Both the position numbers and the translations under genes were made by a program. From Thermoleophilia bacterium (GTDB taxonomy: Bacteria; Actinomycetota; Thermoleophilia; Gaiellales; Gaiellaceae): a stretch of DNA of 60,049 bases. Position 1 is the first letter of the stretch; every line of letters begins with the position of its first letter. The DNA is taken from assembly GCA_029865325.1 (NCBI GenBank), contig JAOUHF010000002.1, positions 1 to 60,049 on the forward strand, read 5' to 3'. A model generated the notes under the pieces. That model was not told the origin of the DNA. It was given only the letters and a program-made list of their open reading frames with translations, and did not search any database. Shown here one piece after another: positions 25,963-34,054 of this stretch.

Positions 25963-27437
25963 TCCCAGTCGAGCTCCAGGTCATCGGTGCTGGCCTGCGC
26001 GCGATCGCGGAGGAGATGGGAGCCGTGCTCATCCGCTCGGCTTTCTCGGCGAACATCAAGGAACGTCGCGACTGCTCGACCGCACTCTTCGACGAGAGCG
26101 GACGAATGGTCACGCAAGCCGAGCACATTCCGGTTCATCTCGGGGCGATGCCAGAGGCCGTAGCCGCCGTGCGTGCCCACGAGCCGAGCCCCGGCGAGCC
26201 CTGGATCCTCAACGATCCGTACGCGGGGGGCACGCATCTCCCTGACCTGACGATCGTCACGAGGACAGCGCTCGGGTACGCGGTCACGCGCGCGCACCAC
26301 GCGGACGTCGGCGGATCGGAGCCCGGCAGCCTCCCTTCCGGGTCGCGGACACTCGTCGAGGAGGGTGTCGTCATTCCCCCGACGCGGCTCGACGATGCGG
26401 CACTCGAGGCGCTGATCGGTCAGACGCGCAATCCGGACGAGCGCCGTGGCGACCTCCGCGCGCAGCTCGCAGCGCACCATCTGGCCGAGCGGCGGATCGA
26501 CGAGCTCTGCGCACGGCGTGGACGAGCGCGGGTCGCGGCCGCGATGGACGAGCTGCTCGCATACTCGGAGCGCGTCGTGCGCGCAGGAATCCTGGCGCTT
26601 CCGAACGGAAGCTACGAAGCCGTGGACGCACTCGAGACCCAAGACGGGCTACTCGAGCTGCGCGCGGCGGTGACGATCCGGGGCGACGAAATCGAGATCG
26701 ACTTCGACGGAACTGCTCCCCAGCACGCGGGCAACCTGAACTGCCCCCTCGCCGTCACGCGCTCGGCCTGCTTCTACGTCGTGCGCTGCCTAACCGCGCC
26801 GGACTTGCCGGCCTCGGGTGGCGCGTTCGAGCCCGTGGCGGTACGCGCCCCGGAGGGCTGCCTTGTCAACGCTCGCTTCCCCGCAGCCGTTGCTGCCGGC
26901 AACACCGAGACGTCGAGTCGGATCGTGGACGTCGTCTTCGCCGCTCTCGGTGTCGCCGTGCCCGTTCCGGCACAGGGACAAGGGACGATGAACAACGTCG
27001 TCTTCGGAAACGACCGCTTCACGTACTACGAGACCATCGGGGGAGGTCAGGGCGGGTGCCCTGACGCGGACGGCCCCTCGGGCGTGCACGTGGCTATGTC
27101 GAACACCCTCAACACGCCGATCGAGGCGCTCGAGCTCGCGTATCCACTTCGCGTGGAGCGCTACGAGCTGCGCGTCGGGTCGGGTGGAACGGGTCGTCAC
27201 CGAGGCGGGAACGGCGTTGTGCGTGAGTTGCGCGCCCTCGCGGCCTGCCGTCTCTCGCTCCTCACGCAACGGCGAGCGCTGGCCCCGCGCGGAGCGGAGG
27301 GAGGCGCCGACGGTCTCCCCGGCCGCAACCTGCTGAACGGCGAGGAGCTGCCGGCGTTCGCGACGCTCGACCTCCGAGCGGGCGACCTCGTCCGGATCGA
27401 GACGCCCGGCGGCGGCGGCTGGGGATCTCCGCGCTAG
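25959..27437 (+). CDS. Hydantoinase/oxoprolinase B-type subunit
   Basis: A 492-residue hydantoinase B family subunit, partner of the preceding protein. Landmarks in order: VIGAGLRAIAEEMGAVLIRSAFS, KERRDCSTALFDESGRMV, HIPVHLGAMPEAV, LNDPYAGGTHLPD, RAHHADVGG, VIPPTRL, IDFDGTAPQH, GNTETSSRIVD, YYETIGGGQGG and NTPIEALE with the C-terminal GGTGRHRGGNGVVRE. Somewhat shorter than typical members. GTG start at 25959 in GTGA overlap. Its TAG stop shares a CTAG with the stop of the convergent membrane-protein gene (4-bp overlap). Confidence 0.9.
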   Translation: MIPVELQVIGAGLRAIAEEMGAVLIRSAFSANIKERRDCSTALFDESGRMVTQAEHIPVHLGAMPEAVAAVRAHEPSPGEPWILNDPYAGGTHLPDLTIVTRTALGYAVTRAHHADVGGSEPGSLPSGSRTLVEEGVVIPPTRLDDAALEALIGQTRNPDERRGDLRAQLAAHHLAERRIDELCARRGRARVAAAMDELLAYSERVVRAGILALPNGSYEAVDALETQDGLLELRAAVTIRGDEIEIDFDGTAPQHAGNLNCPLAVTRSACFYVVRCLTAPDLPASGGAFEPVAVRAPEGCLVNARFPAAVAAGNTETSSRIVDVVFAALGVAVPVPAQGQGTMNNVVFGNDRFTYYETIGGGQGGCPDADGPSGVHVAMSNTLNTPIEALELAYPLRVERYELRVGSGGTGRHRGGNGVVRELRALAACRLSLLTQRRALAPRGAEGGADGLPGRNLLNGEELPAFATLDLRAGDLVRIETPGGGGWGSPR

Positions 27438-29362
27438 GCGGGAGACGTGAGTCGATAGAGCGTGAAGCGCTCGTCTTCGAAGACGACAGGAAGGTCGAGC
27501 TCCTGCCGCGACCGGAGTCGATCGACGACGACGAACTCCGCGCCATAGCTCGCCGGGATGGAGAGGTCGCCCGTTCGCGCGAAGCTCCGCGCGTCCCGCG
27601 CGCGCTCATACGGCCGGTTCTCTTCGGTGTCCGCGACGTGTCCAGGCGGAGCGACGGCGATGTACACCGGGGCGGACGCCGCGAGGCGGAAGCTCGTCTC
27701 CGTATCCGAGAACACGATCGTCCCGGGAGCCACGGACTCGCGCACCGCGTCGACGAGACCGGGCGAAAGCGTCGCGATCGCAGGTGGGTCCGGAGGGTTC
27801 CAGTCGAGCAGACCACCTCCGATTACCGGAGCGAGGAACGCAGCCGCAGCGAGCGCCGCACCCTTCTCGAGTGCCGGCCGTCGCCGCACGAATCCAATAA
27901 CCAACGCGGCGACGGCACCAGCGACCGAGATCCAAACGATCCACGCCGGCGCCGGGTCCTTCAGGATGTACTCGAAGTCGCCCGGGTAGACGATCTGGAA
28001 GAACATCCCGGCGCCGAGCGCGAGCGGCAGGAGCAGCGGCCCCACGACCCGTGCGAGCACTCCCATACCGCCGGCGAAGGCGAATGCGAACGGGAGGAAT
28101 CCGGCCGCACGGCGCGCCTGAGAGATCGAGACGAGATCCGCGACGCCCGTGAACAGGATCGGGATCAGCAGCACGGCGAAGACGGCGAGCGATCCGCCGA
28201 CCACGTACGCGGACCACCGCCGCCGTGCGGCAAAGCCGGCAAGCGGTATGAGGAGAAGCGCCGCAACGGCCACGGCGCCCGCGCGTGTGAACACCTCCGG
28301 CGCAAGGTTGTACGACGTGTCCGAGTGGACGACGAGCTGGCCTCGGTACTGCTCGAACGCGCGCCGCAGCTCGTCCGCATCCGGCGACACCGAGCGCGTG
28401 TCGTCCACGATCGGACGCAGCCAGAGCATGAAGAGCGCGGCCGGGACGAAGAGCGCTCCCAGCGCCATCGCCCCCGTTTGCAGGTCTTTCCGCTCCCAGA
28501 GCGCCCGAACGGCGAGGAAGCCGACGAACGGGATCCAAAGGAAGATCGCGTAGGTGGGATGGACGACGGCGAGCGCGAACCCCGCTGCCGCCGTCGAGGC
28601 GACCAGCCCGAGCGAGGGAGACCGTACGGACTCGAGCGCCAGTGCGAGCGCCGCCGGCACGAGGAGCTGCCGCGATGACGTCGCCGGGAGGGAGAGGAAG
28701 ACGTAGGCGCCGCCCATCCCCGGTGCGAAGCTGATCATCGCCACCTGCGCGGCGGCGGTGACGCCGGCAGCCCAGGTCCGCCGGAAGAGCGCCCACCCCG
28801 CCTCGAAGGCGACCACGACCGCGAGCGGAGCGAGGATCGACGGCAGGTGAACGACGACGCGCTCCGGATCCTCGCCGGCAACCTTCGCGATCAGCGCGAG
28901 GAAACCGTGCCAGAGCGGGAACGCGTACCCCGGATGAAGGCTCCCGTCTGCGAACTCCGATACCCGATCCAGCGAGAGCGCGTCCAGGTCGAGAAGCTTC
29001 CGCGCGCGGGCAAGGTGGAAGAGGCCGTCGCCCTGAACAGACGGCGCCGCTATCCACAAGAGCACGCCGACGATCGCGCCCCAGAAGAGTGCCCACATCC
29101 GCCCCGGGGCTTTCGCGGCCTGAGACCAACCACGGAATAGTCCGAGCGCCGCTACTCCGAGTGCGATGGCGGCCAGCAGCACCAAGGCGAGCGTCAGCGT
29201 TGAGCCGAGCGCGAACGTGGCCGCGAGTGCGCAGAACACGACGACGAGTGCCCACGCAAGGCTGGCCGAGACGCTGCGGACGCCGAAAGTGCGCGCGAGG
29301 AGCCACCCCGGCGCAAGTACGACCGCAGTCGCAAGGGCGAGCTTCATGTAGAGAAAGACCAT
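27434..29362 (-). CDS. Large polytopic membrane protein, GT-C glycosyltransferase-like
   Basis: A 642-residue protein with about thirteen hydrophobic helices from residue 5 onward and a soluble C-terminal part of roughly 110 residues. The early loop APSVQGDGLFHLARARKLL has an Asp placed as in GT-C enzymes, and HPGYAFPLWHG resembles the following loop. The C-terminal part (PGTIVFSDTETSFRLAA, VVVDRLRSRQELDLP) looks alpha/beta. ATG 29362 lies 2 nt after the stop of the upstream glycosyltransferase, forming one transcript with speB. Likely a lipid-linked sugar transferase or related membrane enzyme; substrate unknown. Confidence 0.62.
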   Translation of the reverse strand: MVFLYMKLALATAVVLAPGWLLARTFGVRSVSASLAWALVVVFCALAATFALGSTLTLALVLLAAIALGVAALGLFRGWSQAAKAPGRMWALFWGAIVGVLLWIAAPSVQGDGLFHLARARKLLDLDALSLDRVSEFADGSLHPGYAFPLWHGFLALIAKVAGEDPERVVVHLPSILAPLAVVVAFEAGWALFRRTWAAGVTAAAQVAMISFAPGMGGAYVFLSLPATSSRQLLVPAALALALESVRSPSLGLVASTAAAGFALAVVHPTYAIFLWIPFVGFLAVRALWERKDLQTGAMALGALFVPAALFMLWLRPIVDDTRSVSPDADELRRAFEQYRGQLVVHSDTSYNLAPEVFTRAGAVAVAALLLIPLAGFAARRRWSAYVVGGSLAVFAVLLIPILFTGVADLVSISQARRAAGFLPFAFAFAGGMGVLARVVGPLLLPLALGAGMFFQIVYPGDFEYILKDPAPAWIVWISVAGAVAALVIGFVRRRPALEKGAALAAAAFLAPVIGGGLLDWNPPDPPAIATLSPGLVDAVRESVAPGTIVFSDTETSFRLAASAPVYIAVAPPGHVADTEENRPYERARDARSFARTGDLSIPASYGAEFVVVDRLRSRQELDLPVVFEDERFTLYRLTSPA

Positions 29363-29364
29363 CG

Positions 29365-30258
29365 TCAGCGCTCGAGAAGCGCGGCCGCATTCCCCGAGGC
29401 GAGCCACGCCGCCGCTTCTCGATAGGAGTGACCGCGCTCGCCTCGGAACACGATCCCGCGCAAGCGCAGCGAGGCGAGCAGGAGACGGCGCGCACGCTCC
29501 GCCGTCTTCGGCCCGCGGTGCTTCGACAGGAAGAGCAGGTGCCCGCGCAGGTTCTCCCGATAGAGGCGCCCGCCGTGCGCAGCGCCGCGCACATGCACGC
29601 ACTCGGCACCGGGGAAGAAGACGACCTCCCAGCCGGCCTCGCGGAAGCGGAAGCACCAGTCGGTCTCCTCGCTGAAGAGGAAGTAGTCCTCGTCGCAGTA
29701 GCCGATCTCGTCGACGGCTTCGCGGCGCACGAGCATGCACGCACCCATCACGACCTCGACGTCTTTCGTCTCGTCGTGGTCGAAGCCCCCTGCGTAGAAC
29801 GCGTTCAGGGCCGCCGACCCCGGGGCGAGCTTGCGCAGGAAGAAGTACTCCGTTGCGAGCCGCCACAAGGTCGGGAATCCGCGAACCGAACGCTGCAGCG
29901 TCCCGTCCTGGTTGAGAAGGCGCGGCCCGATCACCGCCGCACGCGATCGCGTGTCCGCGAAGTCGAGAAGGCGGTCGAGCGCGCCGGCAGCGAGCCAGGC
30001 GTCGGCGTTCAGCAGGAGTGCAAAGCGGCTCTCGGTCGCGCGCAGGCCGATGTTCCAGCCTGCGCCGAGTCCCCTGTTCTCGGCCTCGAGGAGTCGCACC
30101 TCAGGGAAGTGCTCGCGCACGAGGTCGACGGTGCCGTCGCGCGAACCGTTGTCGACGACGACGGTGTCGACGCCGCGCAGCGAGTCGAGGCAGAGCTCGA
30201 TCCAAGGCAGCGCGTCGTAGGTGACGACGACGGCCACGACACGGGTCTCGCTAGCCAT
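29365..30258 (-). CDS. Family 2 glycosyltransferase (rhamnosyltransferase-like)
   Basis: A 297-residue GT-A glycosyltransferase. VVAVVVTYDAL opens the fold, TVVVDNGSRDGT the sugar-nucleotide loop, GLGAGWNIGLR and LLLNADAWLAAGAL hold the metal-binding acidic residues, and SEETDWCFRFREAGW the catalytic acidic pair. A lone HVRGAAHGG follows. The pattern with NADAW and EETDWCFR is that of dTDP-rhamnosyltransferases such as WbbL-like enzymes, so rhamnose is a reasonable but unproven donor. ATG 30258 overlaps the UPF0104 gene by 8 nt. Confidence 0.84.
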   Translation of the reverse strand: MASETRVVAVVVTYDALPWIELCLDSLRGVDTVVVDNGSRDGTVDLVREHFPEVRLLEAENRGLGAGWNIGLRATESRFALLLNADAWLAAGALDRLLDFADTRSRAAVIGPRLLNQDGTLQRSVRGFPTLWRLATEYFFLRKLAPGSAALNAFYAGGFDHDETKDVEVVMGACMLVRREAVDEIGYCDEDYFLFSEETDWCFRFREAGWEVVFFPGAECVHVRGAAHGGRLYRENLRGHLLFLSKHRGPKTAERARRLLLASLRLRGIVFRGERGHSYREAAAWLASGNAAALLER

Positions 30259-31222
30259 GCTCGGTCCGCGGTCGCGCCTCGGCGCGGAGTCCCTCCCAGA
30301 GCAAGATCGCACCGCCGGGAATCGCCATGAGAAGCGTGACGAGGAAGTAGAGGAATCCGGCGGCGAACGCCTGGTTCGCGCCGACGCCGACGGTGCCGAG
30401 GAAGCTGACGAAGAACGCCTCCCGAACGGCGAGACCGTTCAACGTAAAGGGCACGAGCATCACCAGGAAGAGCAGCGGACCAAAGACGTAGTAGATCCGC
30501 GGATCGAGGTCGATCCCCACGGCCTTGGCCGCCGCCCAGATCGCCAGTATGCGTACCGTCTGCACGGCGAGCGTGACCGCGAACACGTCGCCGAGCAACC
30601 GCGGTCGCCCCCGGTAGTGGTGGATGCCCTCGTAGAACGATTCCACGGGACCAGCAAGGCGCACCCGCTCCAACTGTGGCTTCACGCGTCGCAGCAACGG
30701 CCTGGCGGAGCGCGCGAAGAACAGGAACCCGAGCACGAGCGTCCCGAAGACGAAGACCCCCTCGAGCCAGAGGTACGCGCTGATGTCGTACCGGCCGATC
30801 GAGAGGAGGAAGCCGACGGCGCCGAGGAGGACGGTCGCCGCCCCACCGAGCCCGCGCTCGAGGAGCACGGTGCCGGTCACGACTGCTGCGCGACCCGCAT
30901 GCCGGCGCGTTGTCTCGACGACGCGCACAGCGTCACCTCCGAGTGAGGTCGGCAGCACCTGGCCCGCCGTGTACGCGACGAAGTACGCGCGGGTCAGCCA
31001 TGGGATCCGCTCTTCGATCGCGTGTGCGCGGAGAAGCCAGCCCCACCGCATGGCCAGCACCGGAACCGTCACGAACATGATCGAGAAGGACAGCGCGAAC
31101 CAGGCGAGATCGGTGTCGGCGAGGACGTCGAGCACCGTGCCGATCTCGACCTTCCACACGAGATATGCGATCGCTGCGGCGGTGAGGACGATCGTCCCGA
31201 CCCGCCGCGTGTGCCGGGTCAC
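30251..31222 (-). CDS. UPF0104 / lysylphosphatidylglycerol-synthase transmembrane-region family protein
   Basis: A 323-residue membrane protein with about eight helices, second of its family in the window. The family motif VLPTSLGGDAVRVVETTRR (compare LPGRIGDLLR in the first copy) and PFTLNGLAVREAFFVSF with GANQAFAAGFLYF are present. Such proteins are associated with lipid or lipid-sugar handling at the inner membrane. GTG start at 31222 shares GTGA with the agmatinase-family gene, so it is co-transcribed with an unrelated-looking enzyme and two glycosyltransferase-type genes. Confidence 0.8.
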   Translation of the reverse strand: MTRHTRRVGTIVLTAAAIAYLVWKVEIGTVLDVLADTDLAWFALSFSIMFVTVPVLAMRWGWLLRAHAIEERIPWLTRAYFVAYTAGQVLPTSLGGDAVRVVETTRRHAGRAAVVTGTVLLERGLGGAATVLLGAVGFLLSIGRYDISAYLWLEGVFVFGTLVLGFLFFARSARPLLRRVKPQLERVRLAGPVESFYEGIHHYRGRPRLLGDVFAVTLAVQTVRILAIWAAAKAVGIDLDPRIYYVFGPLLFLVMLVPFTLNGLAVREAFFVSFLGTVGVGANQAFAAGFLYFLVTLLMAIPGGAILLWEGLRAEARPRTEHG

Positions 31223-32184
31223 GCTGGCATCGTCGCGAGTACGTCGAGCGTCAAGAGCTCGAACGCGACATTCGACGCAGCAACGGCCGTCGGCACTCCG
31301 GGCCCATCGTACGGTGGGCTGACCTCGACGACGTCGTATCCGGAGAACTTCAGGCCGCGAAGCGAGCGGACGAATCCCAGCGCCTCGCGCGTTGAAAGAC
31401 CCCCGGCCTCGGGAGTGCCTGTTCCTGGCGCGAACGCGGGGTCGAGGACGTCGATGTCGAACGAAAGGAACAGCGGCCCTTCGCCCGTCCGGCTGCGGAC
31501 ACGGGCTCCGTACTCCTCGGCGGTCATCGTGACGAGCTCCTCGCAGGGAATCACCTCGAACCCCAGGTCTTTTGGCATCGCTACGTCATCGGGGCCGTAC
31601 AGCGATCCCCGCATGCCGGCGAGCAACGATCGGCTCGGATCGAGAAGCCCCTCCTCGAACGCCCGCCGAAACGGCGAGCCGTGGTAGTAGCGCTCGCCGA
31701 CGTAGCGATCCCAGACGTCCGCATGGGCATCGAGGAGAACCAGCCCGAGAGGCCCGTGCACCGCCGCATGCGCACGGAGCTCACCGAGGACGACCGTGTG
31801 ATCTCCGCCGAGGCAGAGCGTCCGGGTGCCCGCCCGAAGAATTGGCTCGAGCCGTTCCGCGATCTGCCCCATCGTCTTCTCGGCGTTCCCTGGCGTTACC
31901 GCGACATCCCCGAGATCCGCCACGGAAAGACGGCCGAAGACCTGCGTGCCCTGAACGGGGTTGAACGGGCGAAGCATCATCGATGCCGACCGCACCGCCT
32001 CGGGGCCGAAGCGTGTGCCCGGACGGTAGGTCGTACCCGTGTCGAAGGGGATTCCGAGCACGGCGACGTCGACGCCTGCGGGGCTCTCGACGAGCGGACA
32101 CCGCGCGAAGGTCTTCACGCCCGTGTAGCGCGGTACCGCGAAGGCGTCCGGCGGCTCGTAGCGGGGGGCATCCTCTCTCGCCAC
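31219..32184 (-). CDS. speB: Agmatinase/guanidinobutyrase-family ureohydrolase
   Basis: A 321-residue binuclear manganese hydrolase that splits a guanidino compound into urea and an amine. The metal ligands are visible: GGDHTVVLG, DAHADVWD and SFDIDVLDP, with the substrate loop PAFAPGTGTPEAGGL and EVSPPYDG. These loops fit agmatinase (product putrescine), but guanidinobutyrase and related enzymes look alike, so the symbol is provisional. GTG start at 32184 lies 6 nt from TACCGT (plus ACGGTA 32191-32196), a leaderless arrangement. It heads a four-gene transcript with an UPF0104 protein, a GT2 and a GT-C-like protein. Confidence 0.85.
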   Translation of the reverse strand: MAREDAPRYEPPDAFAVPRYTGVKTFARCPLVESPAGVDVAVLGIPFDTGTTYRPGTRFGPEAVRSASMMLRPFNPVQGTQVFGRLSVADLGDVAVTPGNAEKTMGQIAERLEPILRAGTRTLCLGGDHTVVLGELRAHAAVHGPLGLVLLDAHADVWDRYVGERYYHGSPFRRAFEEGLLDPSRSLLAGMRGSLYGPDDVAMPKDLGFEVIPCEELVTMTAEEYGARVRSRTGEGPLFLSFDIDVLDPAFAPGTGTPEAGGLSTREALGFVRSLRGLKFSGYDVVEVSPPYDGPGVPTAVAASNVAFELLTLDVLATMPA

Positions 32185-32398
32185 GCGGCGACGGTACCAC
32201 TGGCAAGCCGTTGGCGTGTTCTATGCGGCCCCTCGCAAGACAAGCTCGCGTCTCCCTCCGAGAGGCTGACGCGCGCTCCGTAGTTCCGGCTAGGCAGGTA
32301 CGGGGAATCACCGATGGGGCCCGAGGCCGCGGAAGTTCATAGTATTCCCCCCGTCCGGTCCAAGATGGGCCCTAAAGAACCCGTGACCTGAAAAGGAG
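32185..32398. promoter_or_regulatory. Intergenic region with divergent promoters and an inverted repeat
   Basis: This gap, with the small ORF after it, separates speB from the RidA island. ACGGTA at 32191-32196 is the speB -10. TAGTAT at 32340-32345 is a possible -10 for the rightward genes; no -35 is clear. An inverted repeat, ACGGGGAAT at 32300-32308 and ATTCCCCCCGT at 32344-32354 (imperfect by two extra C), brackets it, and GATGGGGCCC (32313-32322) recurs as GATGGGCCC (32364-32372). Base composition begins to drop near 32330. AAAAGGAG at 32391-32398 is a strong Shine-Dalgarno-like site. Nothing else is recognisable. Confidence 0.45.
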
Positions 32399-32494
32399 TT
32401 GGCAATCAGCAAGACCACAAAGCGCCTAGCAGAGAGATTCTACGAGATCGTCAGTCCTCACCAGGCAGTCGAACAATCTAACTTCCTACCTTGA
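32399..32494 (+). CDS. Possible 31-codon small ORF upstream of the RidA gene
   Basis: After AAAAGGAG (32391-32398) a frame runs without stop to TGA at 32492-32494. The peptide from the TTG at 32399 begins MAISKTTKRLAERFYEIV and ends in SNFLP, with a basic, helical N-terminal half. The Shine-Dalgarno-like site directly abuts the TTG, so initiation at the ATC at 32405 (6-nt spacing) would fit better, but ATC is a rare start. Its stop overlaps the AAAGG that probably serves the RidA gene, so it could be a coupled leader peptide or a decayed gene end. I do not recognise it. Confidence 0.3.
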   Translation: MAISKTTKRLAERFYEIVSPHQAVEQSNFLP

Positions 32495-32509
32495 AAGGCG
32501 AATGCCATC

Positions 32510-33781
32510 ATGAGTGGTTATAACGCAGTATTGGCAAGAAATACGGAGAACGCTCCAAGCAATCTGGGTCCATACTCACAAACTACAGCTTTCTCTCATT
32601 ACAATAATCTTTCAGCTCAATTACCTATCGATCCAAAGTCCGGTGACAAAGTAGCCGGTGGTGTAAGAGAGCAGGCTGAACAGTGTCTAAGGAATATCAA
32701 GGCCATTGTCGAAAGTATCGATCATGTCATGGACGATGTTGTTAGAATCACTATTTTTCTCGCCGATATCTCAGATCTCGACGCTGTAGACGAGGTCTAT
32801 GCGACGTTCTTCCCGAACTATGTTCCTACACGGACGACCGTTGCAGTTGCAGCTTTGCCCATGGATGCATTGGTGCAAATCGAAGCACTTGTGGCGAACG
32901 GCGAAGGTACGATTCCAGATGCACCACAAGCAGGCGACCTCATAAAAGTTGCCAAGAACACAGAAGACGCACCAAGAACTTCTCTATCTACGCAGACTGT
33001 AGCGTTCTCTCATTACAACAATATTTCAGCTCAGCTACCTATCGACCCACAATCTGGCAACGTCGTAGCCGGTGGCGTACGAGAGCAGGTTGAACAGTGC
33101 CTAAAGAACATCAAGGCCGTTTTGAATAGCATCGACGTTCCTTTTGACGACATTGTCAAAGTGACGGTCTTTCTCAAGAACCTTTCGGATATTGAAACCG
33201 TAGACGATGTCTATACAACGTTCTTCCCGGACTCGGCCATCGCCCGGACAGCCGCTTATGTTCCTGCACGGACGACAGTTGCAGCGTCAGCTCTCGCTAT
33301 GGATGCCTTGGTGCAAATCGAGGCGGTAGTGTCACACGGAGACGGTACGCCGCCACAAGCTGTTGAAGACAGACATGGAATCGTCATACTGGCAAACAAT
33401 ACGGAAGATGCACCGAGAAACTCACTGCACACACAAACGGTGGCTTTTTCTCATTACAACCATCTATCGGCTCAACTGCCCGTAGACGCAAGAACCGGTG
33501 AGATGGTAGTTGGTGGCGTAAGAGAGCAGGCTGGACAGTGCCTAAAGAACATCAAGGCGATTGTCGAAAGCATCGACCATAGTATGGATGACGTAGTGAA
33601 AGTCAACCTGTTCCTTAGAGATATCGCAGACATCGATGCCGTTGACGAGGTTTACGCGACGTTCTTCCCAGGCGGCATTCCTGCGCGAAGAACAGTCGGT
33701 GTATCGGCTCTACCTGAAGACGCTTTGATCCAGATCGACGCAGTTGTATCGAACGCTGAAGGAACGCCTCCAAGAGCGTAA
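32510..33781 (+). CDS. Triple RidA-domain fusion protein
   Basis: A 423-residue protein built of three tandem RidA/YjgF domains (about 1-137, 138-284, 285-423). Each repeats AFSHYNxxSAQLP, GGVREQ, CLxNIKA, VYxTFFP and an xRxTV motif with Arg at 108, 254 and 393, matching the substrate-binding Arg of E. coli RidA. The canonical catalytic-water Glu is Gln or its equivalent in all three (VQIE, VQIE, IQID), and SGQ is SAQ. Ordinary RidA is a homotrimer of about 130 residues that hydrolyses reactive enamines or imines; here one chain could fold as the trimer. Repeat 2 has about 8 extra residues before its Arg. Base and codon use are clearly AT-richer than all neighbours. AAAGG lies 11 nt before the ATG. 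Function beyond the family is unknown. Confidence 0.9.
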   Translation: MSGYNAVLARNTENAPSNLGPYSQTTAFSHYNNLSAQLPIDPKSGDKVAGGVREQAEQCLRNIKAIVESIDHVMDDVVRITIFLADISDLDAVDEVYATFFPNYVPTRTTVAVAALPMDALVQIEALVANGEGTIPDAPQAGDLIKVAKNTEDAPRTSLSTQTVAFSHYNNISAQLPIDPQSGNVVAGGVREQVEQCLKNIKAVLNSIDVPFDDIVKVTVFLKNLSDIETVDDVYTTFFPDSAIARTAAYVPARTTVAASALAMDALVQIEAVVSHGDGTPPQAVEDRHGIVILANNTEDAPRNSLHTQTVAFSHYNHLSAQLPVDARTGEMVVGGVREQAGQCLKNIKAIVESIDHSMDDVVKVNLFLRDIADIDAVDEVYATFFPGGIPARRTVGVSALPEDALIQIDAVVSNAEGTPPRA

Positions 33782-33839
33782 CCGGCGCTTGTGTTGGTTG
33801 ATGACGACGGTCAACGCGAAGTCGCAGATCTGATCATTG

Positions 33840-33874
33840 AAAAGGGAGCTGAGAGATTTTCTCGGCTCCCTTTT
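33840..33874. terminator. Strong intrinsic terminator after the RidA gene, probably bidirectional
   Basis: AAAAGGGAGCTGAGA at 33840-33854 pairs with TTCTCGGCTCCCTTTT ending at 33874, giving about 15 pairs with one G-T wobble and a 4-5 nt loop, closed by an A-run on one side and a T-run on the other. It terminates the rightward RidA message and, read leftward, could stop transcripts from the convergent exporter gene. It is the clearest intrinsic terminator in the window and belongs to the low-GC island. Confidence 0.9.
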
Positions 33875-34054
33875 CTATTGCGCTCTCAGAATGTTGAATC
33901 AACCTACAACGTCATGAGGGGCAGGGGGCCCGCGCGGGAGCAGATCGTGGTCAGGGAGGAGGCTGGGGGAAACCGGTGGGCCCGGAGTGGTGGCGCATGG
34001 CGGTGGTCCCCCTTGGGCTCCAGGGGGCCGACCCCACCAGGTTCCGGCGGCGAG
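33875..34054. other. Convergent intergenic region with a GC hairpin
   Basis: Between the RidA terminator and the 3' end of the exporter gene I see no gene. Composition returns to high GC near 33915. CCCCCTTGG at 34008-34016 pairs with CCAGGGGG at 34020-34027 around a GCT loop with one bulged T; it lies 28 nt past the exporter stop and may be a weak, T-tract-less terminator on the minus strand. Confidence 0.35.

Noticed and set aside
32313-32372. Direct repeat GATGGGGCCC / GATGGGCCC as an attachment site of the RidA island.
   Set aside because: The copies differ by one base and lie on the same side of the island, and no second copy was seen at the right end.
32502-32513. A four-codon ORF ATG CCA TCA TGA overlapping the RidA start.
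   Set aside because: Too short to support and it lacks a spaced Shine-Dalgarno site; the RidA ATG at 32510 is better placed.
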